Both the position numbers and the translations under genes were made by a program. 52,228 nt of DNA from Prevotella sp. (lineage in GTDB: Bacteria; Bacteroidota; Bacteroidia; Bacteroidales; Bacteroidaceae): assembly GCA_017524385.1 (NCBI GenBank), contig JAFWSS010000195.1, positions 1-52,228 of the forward strand, given 5' to 3'. Numbering within the stretch: the stretch's first letter is position 1; the number at the start of each line of letters is the position of its first letter. The notes beneath the pieces are model-generated. The model was not told where the DNA came from. It searched no databases and worked only from the letters and a program-made list of their open reading frames with translations. This document shows positions 16,899 through 25,490 of the stretch, one piece after another.

Positions 16899-19800
16899 TT
16901 ACTTATATAGTTTCTTTATTTCTGCGTCTTGATAATAGTGTAGGAGTATCTCATTGTATGAAGCACCTTTCTCACCCATCATGGCGGCACCAATCTGACA
17001 GAGTCCGACCCCATGCCCCCACCCTGCACCATGCAGGATGAATCGTTGGGGCAGCCCGTCTTTCTCCCCTTCGGTATCGATGACGAAAGCCGAACTGAGC
17101 AGGTGTGTCTTGCTGAGTGCCCTTCTGATTTCCAATTCCTTCCCGATGATGAGTGTACGCTTGGTGCCCTCTATCCTCATTCTGGCGATTCGCCCGCTAC
17201 GCCCCCTTTCCACAGGTGTGAGGGCCTTGATGCCACCAAAGTCCATCTTGAGTTTCTCGTCGATGAGAGCGGCGAGTTCGGCTTGCGAATACTCCACTTT
17301 CCACCTGAAGAAGTTGGTTGTCTCGGTGTCGTAGTCGTTGAGCACCTGCCTGAGCACCTTTTGGTCGGTGGTGTTGCAGTAGGCTTTTGGTTGACCAAGA
17401 ATCCATTTTCTTGCCGTCTGCTCCACCCTGAGGTCAGGCAGCCCGCCATGTCCGTAGTCTGCCACCGCCCTGAGATAAGGTTTCGGGATGTTGTCCCAGC
17501 AATATTGGAATTCCTCGGTCACCCCACCGCAGCACTTGCTGAACCTGGCGTCGCAGATTTCCCCTCCGTGTGAGAGCACCTGTCCCCTTGTGGCTTTCAC
17601 CGCCTCCACCACCTTTTTTTCCGTAGCCCTGGTGATGCCTTGGTATCGCTGGCAGTGGTCGTCGGCGCAGACATCGAAGATGGTGTGGTCCTCACGGTCG
17701 TACCATCTGACGACCTCGTCCTCCTTTTTGATGAATGAGAAGAAATGGTCTCCGCTGTCCTTTCGTTGTTTTCTGTGCTCCATTTGAGCGAGCAGCCAAC
17801 TGCGTGAGATGACAGCGTGAGCCTTGAGCAGTTCCAATGATGACGTAGCCTTCATCTCGCTTGAAATGACGCTTGCGAGGTAGTCCTCCACCGGCAATTG
17901 GTTGATGGCTTGTATCTTGTCTGCTTCGACGACGAGTTTGAGTGCTCCGAGGAAGGTTTGTGTCTCTTTTCTCTCCCAATGGAAATCCACCCCGATGGTC
18001 ACGTCGAAGAGGGAGAAAGAAGCGTCTGCCGCCTTGGGTGTGAAGAGCAATTCCCTATAAAGGTTGCCCTTCCAGAGTATGCCACCCTCTGCAAGTTTCA
18101 CCTCCTGCGCTCCCTCGATGGTTTCTCCTTTCGCCACAAAGGGTTTGTTGAGAGCAAACTTGATTTCGGTTCCAGCAACGATGCCTACGGCCACCTGTGG
18201 TTCCTTTCCCATGGGTTTCACTGCAGGTTGCCTGCCCGCACCCCTGAGGATGTCGGTCACCCTTTGCATGTCCTCATCGTCGATTGCCACCTCCTTGAGT
18301 ATGGCCGTTATCGTCTCGGCGTCGAGTGAATTGAAATCCTCCTCCCTTGGTGTGATGATGAGTCCAGCCATGTCGAGTGCCCCCGGGCTGACCATCCTCT
18401 GGCTGTCACCGGTTAGATGATAGCACTGAGGCCTGTGGCAACGTCTTGGGAACACCACACTGAGCACGTCTCCATCCTGTATCCACGCCAGTATGTTGAG
18501 CATGGGTTCCTCTCCTTGTTGTCTTTCAGAGTTCTCCACCCCGTTGTCCAATGCAGCGAGGAGTTTCCTGAATAGCGCCTCCCCCGTCTCCTTGTTTCTG
18601 CTCTTGATGAGCAAGGCGTTGCAGGGATAGTTTTTCAGCACGTATATTCCCTCGTTGTCGTTGATGGTCATCAAGGGTAGCAGGTCCCTCGATAGTCTTT
18701 GCCACGCCGTCTGCAGCGGTGTCATACCCGATGTCCCTGCCTGCAGGTGCAGGTGGTCGGGTGCCGACGCCCCGCATCTTGGTCCGTTGTAGAAGACGGT
18801 GAGTTCCGGATATTGTTCCAGCAACCTGTGTATTTCATAATAGCAGTCTTTTATCTGCTGGGGTTGGTGCTTTTTAGCAGCGATGGTGAAATGCGTGTTC
18901 AGTATGGGGAAGGGATTGACCAATATGTCAAGTTTGGCATCAAAAGCCTTAACCACCTGCACCTCCGGCCTGTTTCGCTCACAGAGGAAGCAGGGTCTTT
19001 TCTCTATGGTCTGCTTGTCCATCTTCGCCCCCGTCGAGCCAATTCGCGCCGGGTTCCACTGCACGGTAAGCGGCACACTGTGCTCGTTATGGTCCATCTG
19101 CCTTGTTTTCACATCATGCAAGTCGCGGTATCTCTTTCTTGCATCAGGCCATAGTTCCAGTTGCCTGTTGAAAAACCGTCCTAGCGAGTTGTCCTCCAAA
19201 TGCTCCTCCCCCATTCCGGCCATTTGCTGTCGTGCCATTATTTCCAAAGTCCTCAACCTATCCTTGTAGAGGTTGTTTGCGTTGATGCGCTCGATGCTCA
19301 GTGCTGCGTCGCTGTTTCCTCCCCACCTCCTGCACAAGTATAGTTCGTCGTAGATTCGTCCTATGCGGTACCGTCTGCTGAATGCGAGTCCCATGGCATA
19401 GTCCTCTCCATAGCTGGTGTTGGGGAAGAGGATGTGCCTCAACAATGGTGTGAAGAAGGCTCTTGGTGCACCTAGTCCATTGATTCTCAGGGCATTGTTA
19501 GGCCCGTTGTCATCGGTCCATTCCTTATGGTCGATGAGTCCCGGCGGCAGTGTGTTGAGTTGGAAGTCACACATGCGGTATGCTCCCACCACCATTGCAG
19601 CCTTTTGCTGGTGGAAAGCGTCAACAATCCTTTGCAGCGTGTTTTTTGAAGAGTATAGGTCGTCGCTGTCGAGTTGTACTGCAAATCTCCCGCACCTTTC
19701 GTCAATGACGGCTACGTTCCAGCAACCTCCTATTCCCAGGTCCTTTCTTTCAGGAATGATGTGTATGAGCCTCGGGTCGTCGTATTTTTCCAACAAGGCG

Positions 19801-20681
19801 GTTGTTCCGTCTGTGGAATGGTTGTCCACCACGATGACATTGTATTTAAATGTCGTTTGCTGTTCCAGTGCCGAATCGACGGCATCGCAGATGGTTTTTT
19901 CCCTGTTGAATACCGGGATGACCACCGATGCCTCATAATCGAAGGCTTGCTCGTTGAAGTCGGGCGTCTTGTATGCAGTGGTGTCCACCAACGCCCCCAA
20001 TTCCTTGAGGTGAGCCGTTGCTGCTCGTTCCATCTCCACCTGCACCTCCCTGTTACGTGGGTTGACATAGTCGAATTGCTTCTCTCCACTTGCCCTGAGG
20101 TCTATTTCTTGCTTTGTGTATAGGAACTCGTTGAGATGGAAGAGTTGTCCTTGTCGGCTGACAAAGAGGCGCAGGTCGTAAAGGCCGGCGTGCTGATAGT
20201 CGGGCAGGTTGGGTTGCTTGGCATAAGCATGGAGCACATCGGCCTTGATGAGCAGAACGGCTCCGAAGTCGAAATCATCCCTGATGCTGCCCGCTTGGTA
20301 GTCGATCAGTGGATGTGGCACTGTCACGCCGTTCTCCACCGACCGATGGTCGGCATATACCCATGGCGCCTTTGAGTCTTCCGCCACACGTAGCAACCGG
20401 TCAGTGGCATGCATTCCCATCAAGACGGGTTCGGGTTGTGTGAAGAGCATCACGTAAGACGCTGTTGAATTTTGCTCGATGGCCAGCATCGTGCTGGTTG
20501 AGAACGGTAGTCCTATGGGCAGCATCGTGCATCCCAGAGGGCATTCGTGGGGCCTTGGCAGTTTTTCATCCACCATCAAATGAATATGCCTGATGGTGTT
20601 GTCCTCTCTCAACTGCGACACCGTCATCTCTGCCGCAGCCATATTGGCGCAAGGCAGAAAACAGTCTATTTTTCCTCTCAT
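16899..20681 (-). CDS. Glycosyltransferase 2 / DUF4922 (GalT-like) / SpoIID fusion protein
   Basis: This 1260-residue protein has no signal peptide or membrane helix. Residues ~1-200 look like a reduced glycosyltransferase-like domain (DFDFGAVLLIKADVL). Residues ~250-470 are a canonical GT2 domain: ASVVIPVFNREKTI, VVDNHSTDGT and the DxD motif QLDSDD (338-340). Residues ~560-770 match DUF4922, with CFLC (564-567) and HLHLQ (643-647), the same Cys-pair and HxHxQ pattern as GalT-type nucleotidyltransferases. Residues ~830-1260 are a SpoIID/LytB domain: LPVEDYLASVISSEM, CCGGVTEE and GWGHGVGLCQIGA. SpoIID binds and cleaves denuded glycan strands and is normally extracytoplasmic, so a leaderless version is odd. 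It heads a tight operon with two AmpG-like permeases. The combined role is unknown; sugar or muropeptide salvage is the best guess. Confidence 0.88.
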   Translation of the reverse strand: MRGKIDCFLPCANMAAAEMTVSQLREDNTIRHIHLMVDEKLPRPHECPLGCTMLPIGLPFSTSTMLAIEQNSTASYVMLFTQPEPVLMGMHATDRLLRVAEDSKAPWVYADHRSVENGVTVPHPLIDYQAGSIRDDFDFGAVLLIKADVLHAYAKQPNLPDYQHAGLYDLRLFVSRQGQLFHLNEFLYTKQEIDLRASGEKQFDYVNPRNREVQVEMERAATAHLKELGALVDTTAYKTPDFNEQAFDYEASVVIPVFNREKTICDAVDSALEQQTTFKYNVIVVDNHSTDGTTALLEKYDDPRLIHIIPERKDLGIGGCWNVAVIDERCGRFAVQLDSDDLYSSKNTLQRIVDAFHQQKAAMVVGAYRMCDFQLNTLPPGLIDHKEWTDDNGPNNALRINGLGAPRAFFTPLLRHILFPNTSYGEDYAMGLAFSRRYRIGRIYDELYLCRRWGGNSDAALSIERINANNLYKDRLRTLEIMARQQMAGMGEEHLEDNSLGRFFNRQLELWPDARKRYRDLHDVKTRQMDHNEHSVPLTVQWNPARIGSTGAKMDKQTIEKRPCFLCERNRPEVQVVKAFDAKLDILVNPFPILNTHFTIAAKKHQPQQIKDCYYEIHRLLEQYPELTVFYNGPRCGASAPDHLHLQAGTSGMTPLQTAWQRLSRDLLPLMTINDNEGIYVLKNYPCNALLIKSRNKETGEALFRKLLAALDNGVENSERQQGEEPMLNILAWIQDGDVLSVVFPRRCHRPQCYHLTGDSQRMVSPGALDMAGLIITPREEDFNSLDAETITAILKEVAIDDEDMQRVTDILRGAGRQPAVKPMGKEPQVAVGIVAGTEIKFALNKPFVAKGETIEGAQEVKLAEGGILWKGNLYRELLFTPKAADASFSLFDVTIGVDFHWERKETQTFLGALKLVVEADKIQAINQLPVEDYLASVISSEMKATSSLELLKAHAVISRSWLLAQMEHRKQRKDSGDHFFSFIKKEDEVVRWYDREDHTIFDVCADDHCQRYQGITRATEKKVVEAVKATRGQVLSHGGEICDARFSKCCGGVTEEFQYCWDNIPKPYLRAVADYGHGGLPDLRVEQTARKWILGQPKAYCNTTDQKVLRQVLNDYDTETTNFFRWKVEYSQAELAALIDEKLKMDFGGIKALTPVERGRSGRIARMRIEGTKRTLIIGKELEIRRALSKTHLLSSAFVIDTEGEKDGLPQRFILHGAGWGHGVGLCQIGAAMMGEKGASYNEILLHYYQDAEIKKLYK

Positions 20682-20706
20682 GAACAGGTGTTTTGCTTGT
20701 TGGTTG

Positions 20707-20740
20707 CAAAGATATGAAAAAATCTGATGAAGTAAGCAAA
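20707..20740 (-). promoter_or_regulatory. Promoter of the fusion-permease operon
   Basis: On the minus strand TTTG (20740-20737) is followed after 22 bases by TATCTTTG (20714-20707), 25 bases before the start codon at 20681. The spacer is slightly long. Confidence 0.6.
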
Positions 20741-20780
20741 AATCAAATGATTTTGCTCTTTTTGGACTTCTTTTCCATTT

Positions 20781-20910
20781 CGCTTAATCACGATTTTTCA
20801 TAAATTTCTCACGCTCGAAAAAAGAAACAAGTTCCTTTTCTTGCTCGCTTAATCGAAATTTTTCATAAATTTCTCACGCTCGAAAAAAGAAACAAGTTCC
20901 TTTTCTTGCT
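20781..20910 (+). repeat. Two 65-bp tandem repeats ahead of the M16 gene
   Basis: Units 20781-20845 and 20846-20910 are nearly identical, each starting CGCTTAATC and ending TTTTCTTGCT, with TTTCTCACGCTCGAAAA in the middle and a possible stem AAGAAA/TTTCTT. A third partial unit (20911-20920) runs into the -7 box of the promoter. The same sequence family stands before rlmN and, in looser form, before the genes at 49 kb. Confidence 0.85.
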
Positions 20911-20937
20911 CGCTTAATCGATTTTTTCGTACCTTTG
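20905..20937 (+). promoter_or_regulatory. Promoter of the M16 peptidase gene
   Basis: CTTG (20905-20908) at the end of the second repeat, a 21-base spacer and TACCTTTG (20930-20937) give a standard phylum promoter 50 bases before ATG 20988. Confidence 0.7.
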
Positions 20938-20987
20938 CATGTTCAACATTCATTCTCACCAAACAACATTAAATATTTAAAGAGAAA

Positions 20988-23798
20988 ATGAAACTAAAAT
21001 CATTATTGTTAGCAACCCTGCTACTCGCCGGTTTGTCTGCTTCTGCCCAGATGCAGACGATTCCAACCGACGAGAATGTGCGCATAGGCAAGCTCGACAA
21101 CGGGCTGACCTATTACATCCGGCACAACGGTTATCCAGAAAAAGTGGCCAGTTTCTACATCGCCCAGAAAGTGGGTTCGGTGCAGGAAAACGAAGACCAG
21201 CGCGGCTTGGCCCACTTGCTGGAGCATATGGCCTTCAACGGCAGCGACCATTTCAAGGACAACGCCTTGCAGGAGTACCTGCAATCCATCGGCGTGGAAT
21301 ACGGTCGCAACCTTAACGCCTACACATCGACCGACCAGACCGTGTATTACATCCAAGACGTGCCCACCACGCGCCTCTCAGCTCTCGACTCTTGCATGCT
21401 CGTGCTGAAAGACTGGTCGAACGGTATCACGCTCAGTGAAGAAGCCATCAACCAGGAGCGCGACATCGTGCACAACGAGTACCGCATGCGCATCACCGGT
21501 TTGCAGAAGATTCTGGAGCAGAAACTGCCGGAACTCTATCCTGGTTCCACCTATGGAAACCGCTTCCCCATCGGTCTGATGGAGGTGATCGACGGTTGCT
21601 CTCCCGAGACCCTTCGCGCCTATTACCGCAAATGGTACCGTCCCGACAACCAAGGCATCATCATCGTTGGCGACATCGATGTAGACCGCACCGAGCAGAA
21701 GGTGAAAGAGTTGTTTAGTGACATCAAGGTTCCTGCCAACGCCGCCAAAGTGGTGCCGGTGGAAGTGCCCGACAACAACGAGGCCGTCTATGTCATCGGC
21801 AAGGACAAAGAATTGCAGGCCAACCTGTTCCTTGTGAACATGAAACACGACGCCTTCCCCGACTCGTTGAAGAATGATGTCTCCTATATGATCATGGACT
21901 TTGCCACCGACATGTTCTCTCAGATGCTCAACGAACGTTTCACCGAGGAATGCCAGAAACCGGAGAGTCCGCTCCTCCAAGCCGGAGTGAGCGACGGCCA
22001 ATACCTCATCTCACGCACGAAGGACGCGCTCACCCTTCAAGTGGTTCCCAAGGAAGGACAGGAGTTGGAAGGTCTTGCCACCGCACTTCGAGAGCTGAAA
22101 CGCGCCAAGGAATTCGGCTTCACAGACACTGAATACGAGCGTGCCAAGAGCAACTACACCAGCCAGTTGGAGAAGATTTACAACAACCGGGATAAATACA
22201 AGACCAACGACTATTGCAGCCAATACGTTCAGAACTTCATCAACTACGAGCCCATCCCCTCCATCGAGACGGAATACACGTTGATGAACCAGATGGTGCC
22301 TATGATTCCCGTGGACATCGTCAACATGGTGGCCAAGGAACTCGTCAATGAGACCGACACCAACCTCGTGGTGCTTGCCGCCCTCAAGGACATTGAAGGC
22401 AAGCAATATTTCACCACCAACGACATCAGCAAGACCATCGCCGACGTCCGTGCCGAGCAGCTCGAGGCCTTCGTCGACAACGTGATACAAGAACCCCTCA
22501 TGGCCGAGCTTCCCCAAAAGGGCAGCATCGTGAAGGAAACAGAGAACAGCACCCTTGGATTCAAGGAACTTCTCCTCTCCAACGGCGTGAAGGTGCTGAT
22601 GAAGAAGACCGACTTCAACGCCGAGGAAATCCTCATGAGTGCCACGTCGGCTGGCGGAGCCTCCGTCTTCGGCGTCGGCGAGGCGGACAACCTCCAACTG
22701 GCATCCTACATCCTCTCTTCCAGCGGCATGGGCAAATTCATGCAGACCGACCTGCAGAAGGCTCTCGCCGGCAAGCAGGTAAGCCTCAACTTCAGCATCG
22801 ACAACTCACGACATGGCATCAGCGGCTCATCCACCCCCAAGGACTTGGAGACGTTGATGCAACTCACCCACATCGGTTTCACCAACCTGACAAAGGACGA
22901 GAAAGCAGTGAACACGCTCGTCAACACCTTGAAAATGGTTTTGAGCAACATCAGCAACAACAACGATGCCGTCTTCGAGGACTCCGTGAATAGCGTCATC
23001 TACAAGAACAACCCGCTCTTCCGCACCCCGACACCAGAAGCCCTCGACAGAATCAGTTACGACCGCGTGTTGGAGATGGCCCGCATCCTCTACGGCAATG
23101 CCGCCAACTTCACCTTCACCTTCGTGGGCAACTACGACGAGGCTGCCTTGAAGCAGTTCATCGAGCAATACATCGCCTCGCTGCCCTCCAAAGGCAAGGC
23201 CGACCTGACGGGCAAGGAGATGCGCACCTTCGCCAAGGGCTTTGTATCCAACAAGTTTGACAAGAAGATGGAGAACCCACAGGCTCAAGCCAATGAAATC
23301 TGGCGCTCCAATGCCGTGAAATACTCCCTTTCCAACAACGTGCTCAACGACATCTCCTCCAGGTTGCTCGACATGACCTACAACCGCGAGATTCGCGAGC
23401 GACTCTCCGCTGCCTACCATGCAGGCGCCAATGGCGAGGTGGAGACCGATGGTCCGCAGACCTTCTTGATCATCACCGGCAACGCCATGCTCAATCCCGA
23501 GAAGGCACAGGAAGCCATCAAGGAGTTCCACAAGGGCATGGATGCCACAGTGGCCAACCCCAATGTTGACGACCTGAACAAAATCAAGCAAATCCTGCTT
23601 AAGCAGGCCGATGTTGATGCCAGCACCAACAGATACTGGATCACCGTCCTCAACCGCTGGATCCGCTTCGGCGTAGACATCCACACCAACTACAAGAGCA
23701 CTGTGGAAGCCATCACACCAAAAGATATCAGCAATTATCTGAAGAAGGTCATCCTCAAGAGCCGCAACCACTACGAGGTGGAGATGATGCCCCAATAA
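20988..23798 (+). CDS. M16 family (insulinase-like) zinc metallopeptidase
   Basis: The 936-residue protein has a signal peptide (LLLAGLSASAQ, cleavage near residue 20) and two tandem M16 halves. The inverted zinc motif HLLEH lies at 76-80 with the third ligand Glu near 157 (NQERDIV), 77 residues later as expected. The second half (from ~500) has the family fold but no zinc motif, as usual for the inactive partner domain. It probably degrades peptides in the periplasm. Full length for the ~930-residue Bacteroidetes M16 group. Confidence 0.93.
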   Translation: MKLKSLLLATLLLAGLSASAQMQTIPTDENVRIGKLDNGLTYYIRHNGYPEKVASFYIAQKVGSVQENEDQRGLAHLLEHMAFNGSDHFKDNALQEYLQSIGVEYGRNLNAYTSTDQTVYYIQDVPTTRLSALDSCMLVLKDWSNGITLSEEAINQERDIVHNEYRMRITGLQKILEQKLPELYPGSTYGNRFPIGLMEVIDGCSPETLRAYYRKWYRPDNQGIIIVGDIDVDRTEQKVKELFSDIKVPANAAKVVPVEVPDNNEAVYVIGKDKELQANLFLVNMKHDAFPDSLKNDVSYMIMDFATDMFSQMLNERFTEECQKPESPLLQAGVSDGQYLISRTKDALTLQVVPKEGQELEGLATALRELKRAKEFGFTDTEYERAKSNYTSQLEKIYNNRDKYKTNDYCSQYVQNFINYEPIPSIETEYTLMNQMVPMIPVDIVNMVAKELVNETDTNLVVLAALKDIEGKQYFTTNDISKTIADVRAEQLEAFVDNVIQEPLMAELPQKGSIVKETENSTLGFKELLLSNGVKVLMKKTDFNAEEILMSATSAGGASVFGVGEADNLQLASYILSSSGMGKFMQTDLQKALAGKQVSLNFSIDNSRHGISGSSTPKDLETLMQLTHIGFTNLTKDEKAVNTLVNTLKMVLSNISNNNDAVFEDSVNSVIYKNNPLFRTPTPEALDRISYDRVLEMARILYGNAANFTFTFVGNYDEAALKQFIEQYIASLPSKGKADLTGKEMRTFAKGFVSNKFDKKMENPQAQANEIWRSNAVKYSLSNNVLNDISSRLLDMTYNREIRERLSAAYHAGANGEVETDGPQTFLIITGNAMLNPEKAQEAIKEFHKGMDATVANPNVDDLNKIKQILLKQADVDASTNRYWITVLNRWIRFGVDIHTNYKSTVEAITPKDISNYLKKVILKSRNHYEVEMMPQ

Positions 23799-23823
23799 GC
23801 ACCGCTCCCACCGTCAATAATAG

Positions 23824-23878
23824 GTTTTCGGGACCTGGCGGCTGCCCAATGGCAGCCCCGGGTCCCGGAAACTTTTTT
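23824..23878 (+). terminator. Strong rho-independent terminator after the M16 gene
   Basis: The outer stem pairs 23824-23835 with 23861-23872 and the inner stem GGCTGCC (23840-23846) with GGCAGCC (23851-23857). A run of six T follows at 23873-23878. Confidence 0.85.
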
Positions 23879-23964
23879 ACCATTTTGCTTTTTTATGTTA
23901 ATAATGTGATTGCCAAACAAGAAAAGGGAGCATTACACGTTATATATATATAAAAGTGACAACC

Positions 23965-24705
23965 ATGAAAAGAGGAAAGAACATTTGCAACACCCTGAAG
24001 GCCGTCCGCCAACAGATAGCCGACAGCAACGACATCGCATACACCCCCACCGAGTGCCACTATGAAGGAGAGTGCGCCGGCACCTGCCCCAAATGCGAGC
24101 AGGAAATGCGCTACCTGGAACAACAACTCGACTTGCGCCGAGCCATGGGCAAGGCGGTGAGCCTCGTAGGCATCAGCGTCGGCCTTGCCGCCCTTACCTC
24201 CTGCAAGACGCACAAGACCAACACCGACAACGAGCCCCTCGGTGGCGACGTGGTCATAGTGGAGCGAACCGAAGGCATCGTACCTATGTACATAGGGGAA
24301 AAAGAAGACGTAGACAGCCTGGACAACTGTAAGTTGGCGCCCATCGCGACCGTCACCGACAGCACCACCAGAGAGGAAAGGATTTTTGGTGAAATCGAAG
24401 AGACAATGCCCTCTTTCCGAGGAGGCCAGACCGCCCTTATGGAATATTTGTCAAAACAAACCGTCGTCCCTGCGTCGGTGAAGGACAAATGCCGCGCGAT
24501 TGTAAGTTTCACGATAGAGCGCAACGGTGAAATCATCAATGCCATGATTTCCAAGTCTTCTGGCAACAAGGATGCCGATGCGGAAGCGCTCCGTGTGGTG
24601 AATGGCATGCCGAAGTGGTCTCCCGGGAAAATCAAGGGGCAATCCGTGCAGGTGAAATACACTCTTCCCGTCACCTTCAATCCCGTTGGAGTCTCATCGC
24701 AATGA
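23965..24705 (+). CDS. TonB C-terminal domain protein with Cys-rich N-terminus
   Basis: The 246-residue protein starts with a conserved Bacteroidetes segment, NTLKAVRQQIADSNDIAYTP, followed by a four-Cys cluster in CHYEGECAGTCPKCE that probably binds a metal, then a hydrophobic helix (~67-82, AVSLVGISVGLAALTSC). The C-terminal ~90 residues match the TonB/energy-transducer fold (CRAIVSFTIERNGEI, DADAEALRVVNGMPKWSPGK, VQVKYTLPVTF). It may act as a small TonB-like adaptor or a stand-alone periplasmic domain protein. ATG 23965 is chosen over an in-frame GTG at 23956. The stop overlaps the start of the radical SAM gene by 4 bases. Confidence 0.85.
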   Translation: MKRGKNICNTLKAVRQQIADSNDIAYTPTECHYEGECAGTCPKCEQEMRYLEQQLDLRRAMGKAVSLVGISVGLAALTSCKTHKTNTDNEPLGGDVVIVERTEGIVPMYIGEKEDVDSLDNCKLAPIATVTDSTTREERIFGEIEETMPSFRGGQTALMEYLSKQTVVPASVKDKCRAIVSFTIERNGEIINAMISKSSGNKDADAEALRVVNGMPKWSPGKIKGQSVQVKYTLPVTFNPVGVSSQ

Positions 24706-25325
24706 ACAAAGCCCCCTTCCTCGCCATCAGCCGCCATCGACTGGCCATCGACGGCCAGGGTGTCACCACGCTGGTAGCCTTCCACGGCTGCCCGCTGCAC
24801 TGTCGTTACTGCCTCAACGACATGTGCCACAATCCCGACAGCGTGTGGAAGGAGTTGACACCCGAAGAGTTGGTGGAAATTGTGAGCATCGACAACCTCT
24901 ATTTCCTCGCCACTCAAGGCGGCGTCACCTTCGGTGGCGGCGAGCCTTCCTTGTGGAGCCTCTTCATCGAGGAGTTCGCTTCCATCATGGACAGTCGGTG
25001 GCGCATCACGATGGAAACCAGCCTCCATGTGCCACGCAGCCACCTGGAACGCCTCCTGCCCGTTGTCAACCAATGGATTGTGGATGTGAAGACGATGGAT
25101 GCCGATATCTACAAGCAATACACTGGCTGTGACAACACACTGATGACCGACAACCTCGGCTTTCTGCTGTCACACGAGGGGATGGCAGAGAAAGTGGTGA
25201 CACGCCTGCCCCTCATCCCGGAATACAACACACCCGACGACGTGGCCAAGAGCCGCGCCTTGCTCGAGGAGATGGGAGTGAAACACTTTGACGAATTTGA
25301 GTATATGGTCAATAGGAGGGGATAA
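24702..25325 (+). CDS. Radical SAM protein, PFL-activase-like
   Basis: The 207-residue protein carries the CX3CX2C cluster motif in HGCPLHCRYCLN (~residues 29-36) that binds the 4Fe-4S cluster, and the GGGEP SAM-binding motif in VTFGGGEPSLW. It resembles glycyl-radical-enzyme activases (pyruvate formate-lyase activase group) but is short and lacks the second ferredoxin insert. No glycyl-radical enzyme gene is nearby. ATG 24702 overlaps the previous stop as ATGA, implying coupling with the TonB-domain protein, an unusual pairing. The substrate is unknown. Confidence 0.85.
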   Translation: MNKAPFLAISRHRLAIDGQGVTTLVAFHGCPLHCRYCLNDMCHNPDSVWKELTPEELVEIVSIDNLYFLATQGGVTFGGGEPSLWSLFIEEFASIMDSRWRITMETSLHVPRSHLERLLPVVNQWIVDVKTMDADIYKQYTGCDNTLMTDNLGFLLSHEGMAEKVVTRLPLIPEYNTPDDVAKSRALLEEMGVKHFDEFEYMVNRRG

Positions 25326-25389
25326 GAGATTTTAGGAGCGAATAGGAGGAAACAGGAGATTATAGGTAGTAAAAATTGTCTGTGGGATG

Positions 25390-25459
25390 CTTTTCTCACA
25401 CTCGAAGCAAGAAACACATTTCTTTCTTACTCGCTTAATCGATTTTTTTCGTACCTTTG
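25390..25459 (+). promoter_or_regulatory. rlmN promoter with the CTCGAA/GCTTAATCG upstream element
   Basis: TTCTCACACTCGAA, AAGAAACACATTTCTT (a perfect hairpin with CACA loop), CTCGCTTAATCG and TACCTTTG (25452-25459) form the same arrangement as ahead of the M16 gene. ATG 25491 follows after 31 bases. Confidence 0.7.
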
Positions 25460-25490
25460 CAGTCGATGGGATTTTATAACCTTGCATTCG

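Larger units (their letters stand above)
20682..20987. other. Divergent intergenic region with tandem promoter-linked repeats
   Basis: The gap between the fusion gene and the M16 peptidase gene holds no gene. It carries a minus-strand promoter near 20707-20740, two 65-base tandem repeats and a plus-strand promoter, described separately. Confidence 0.8.
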
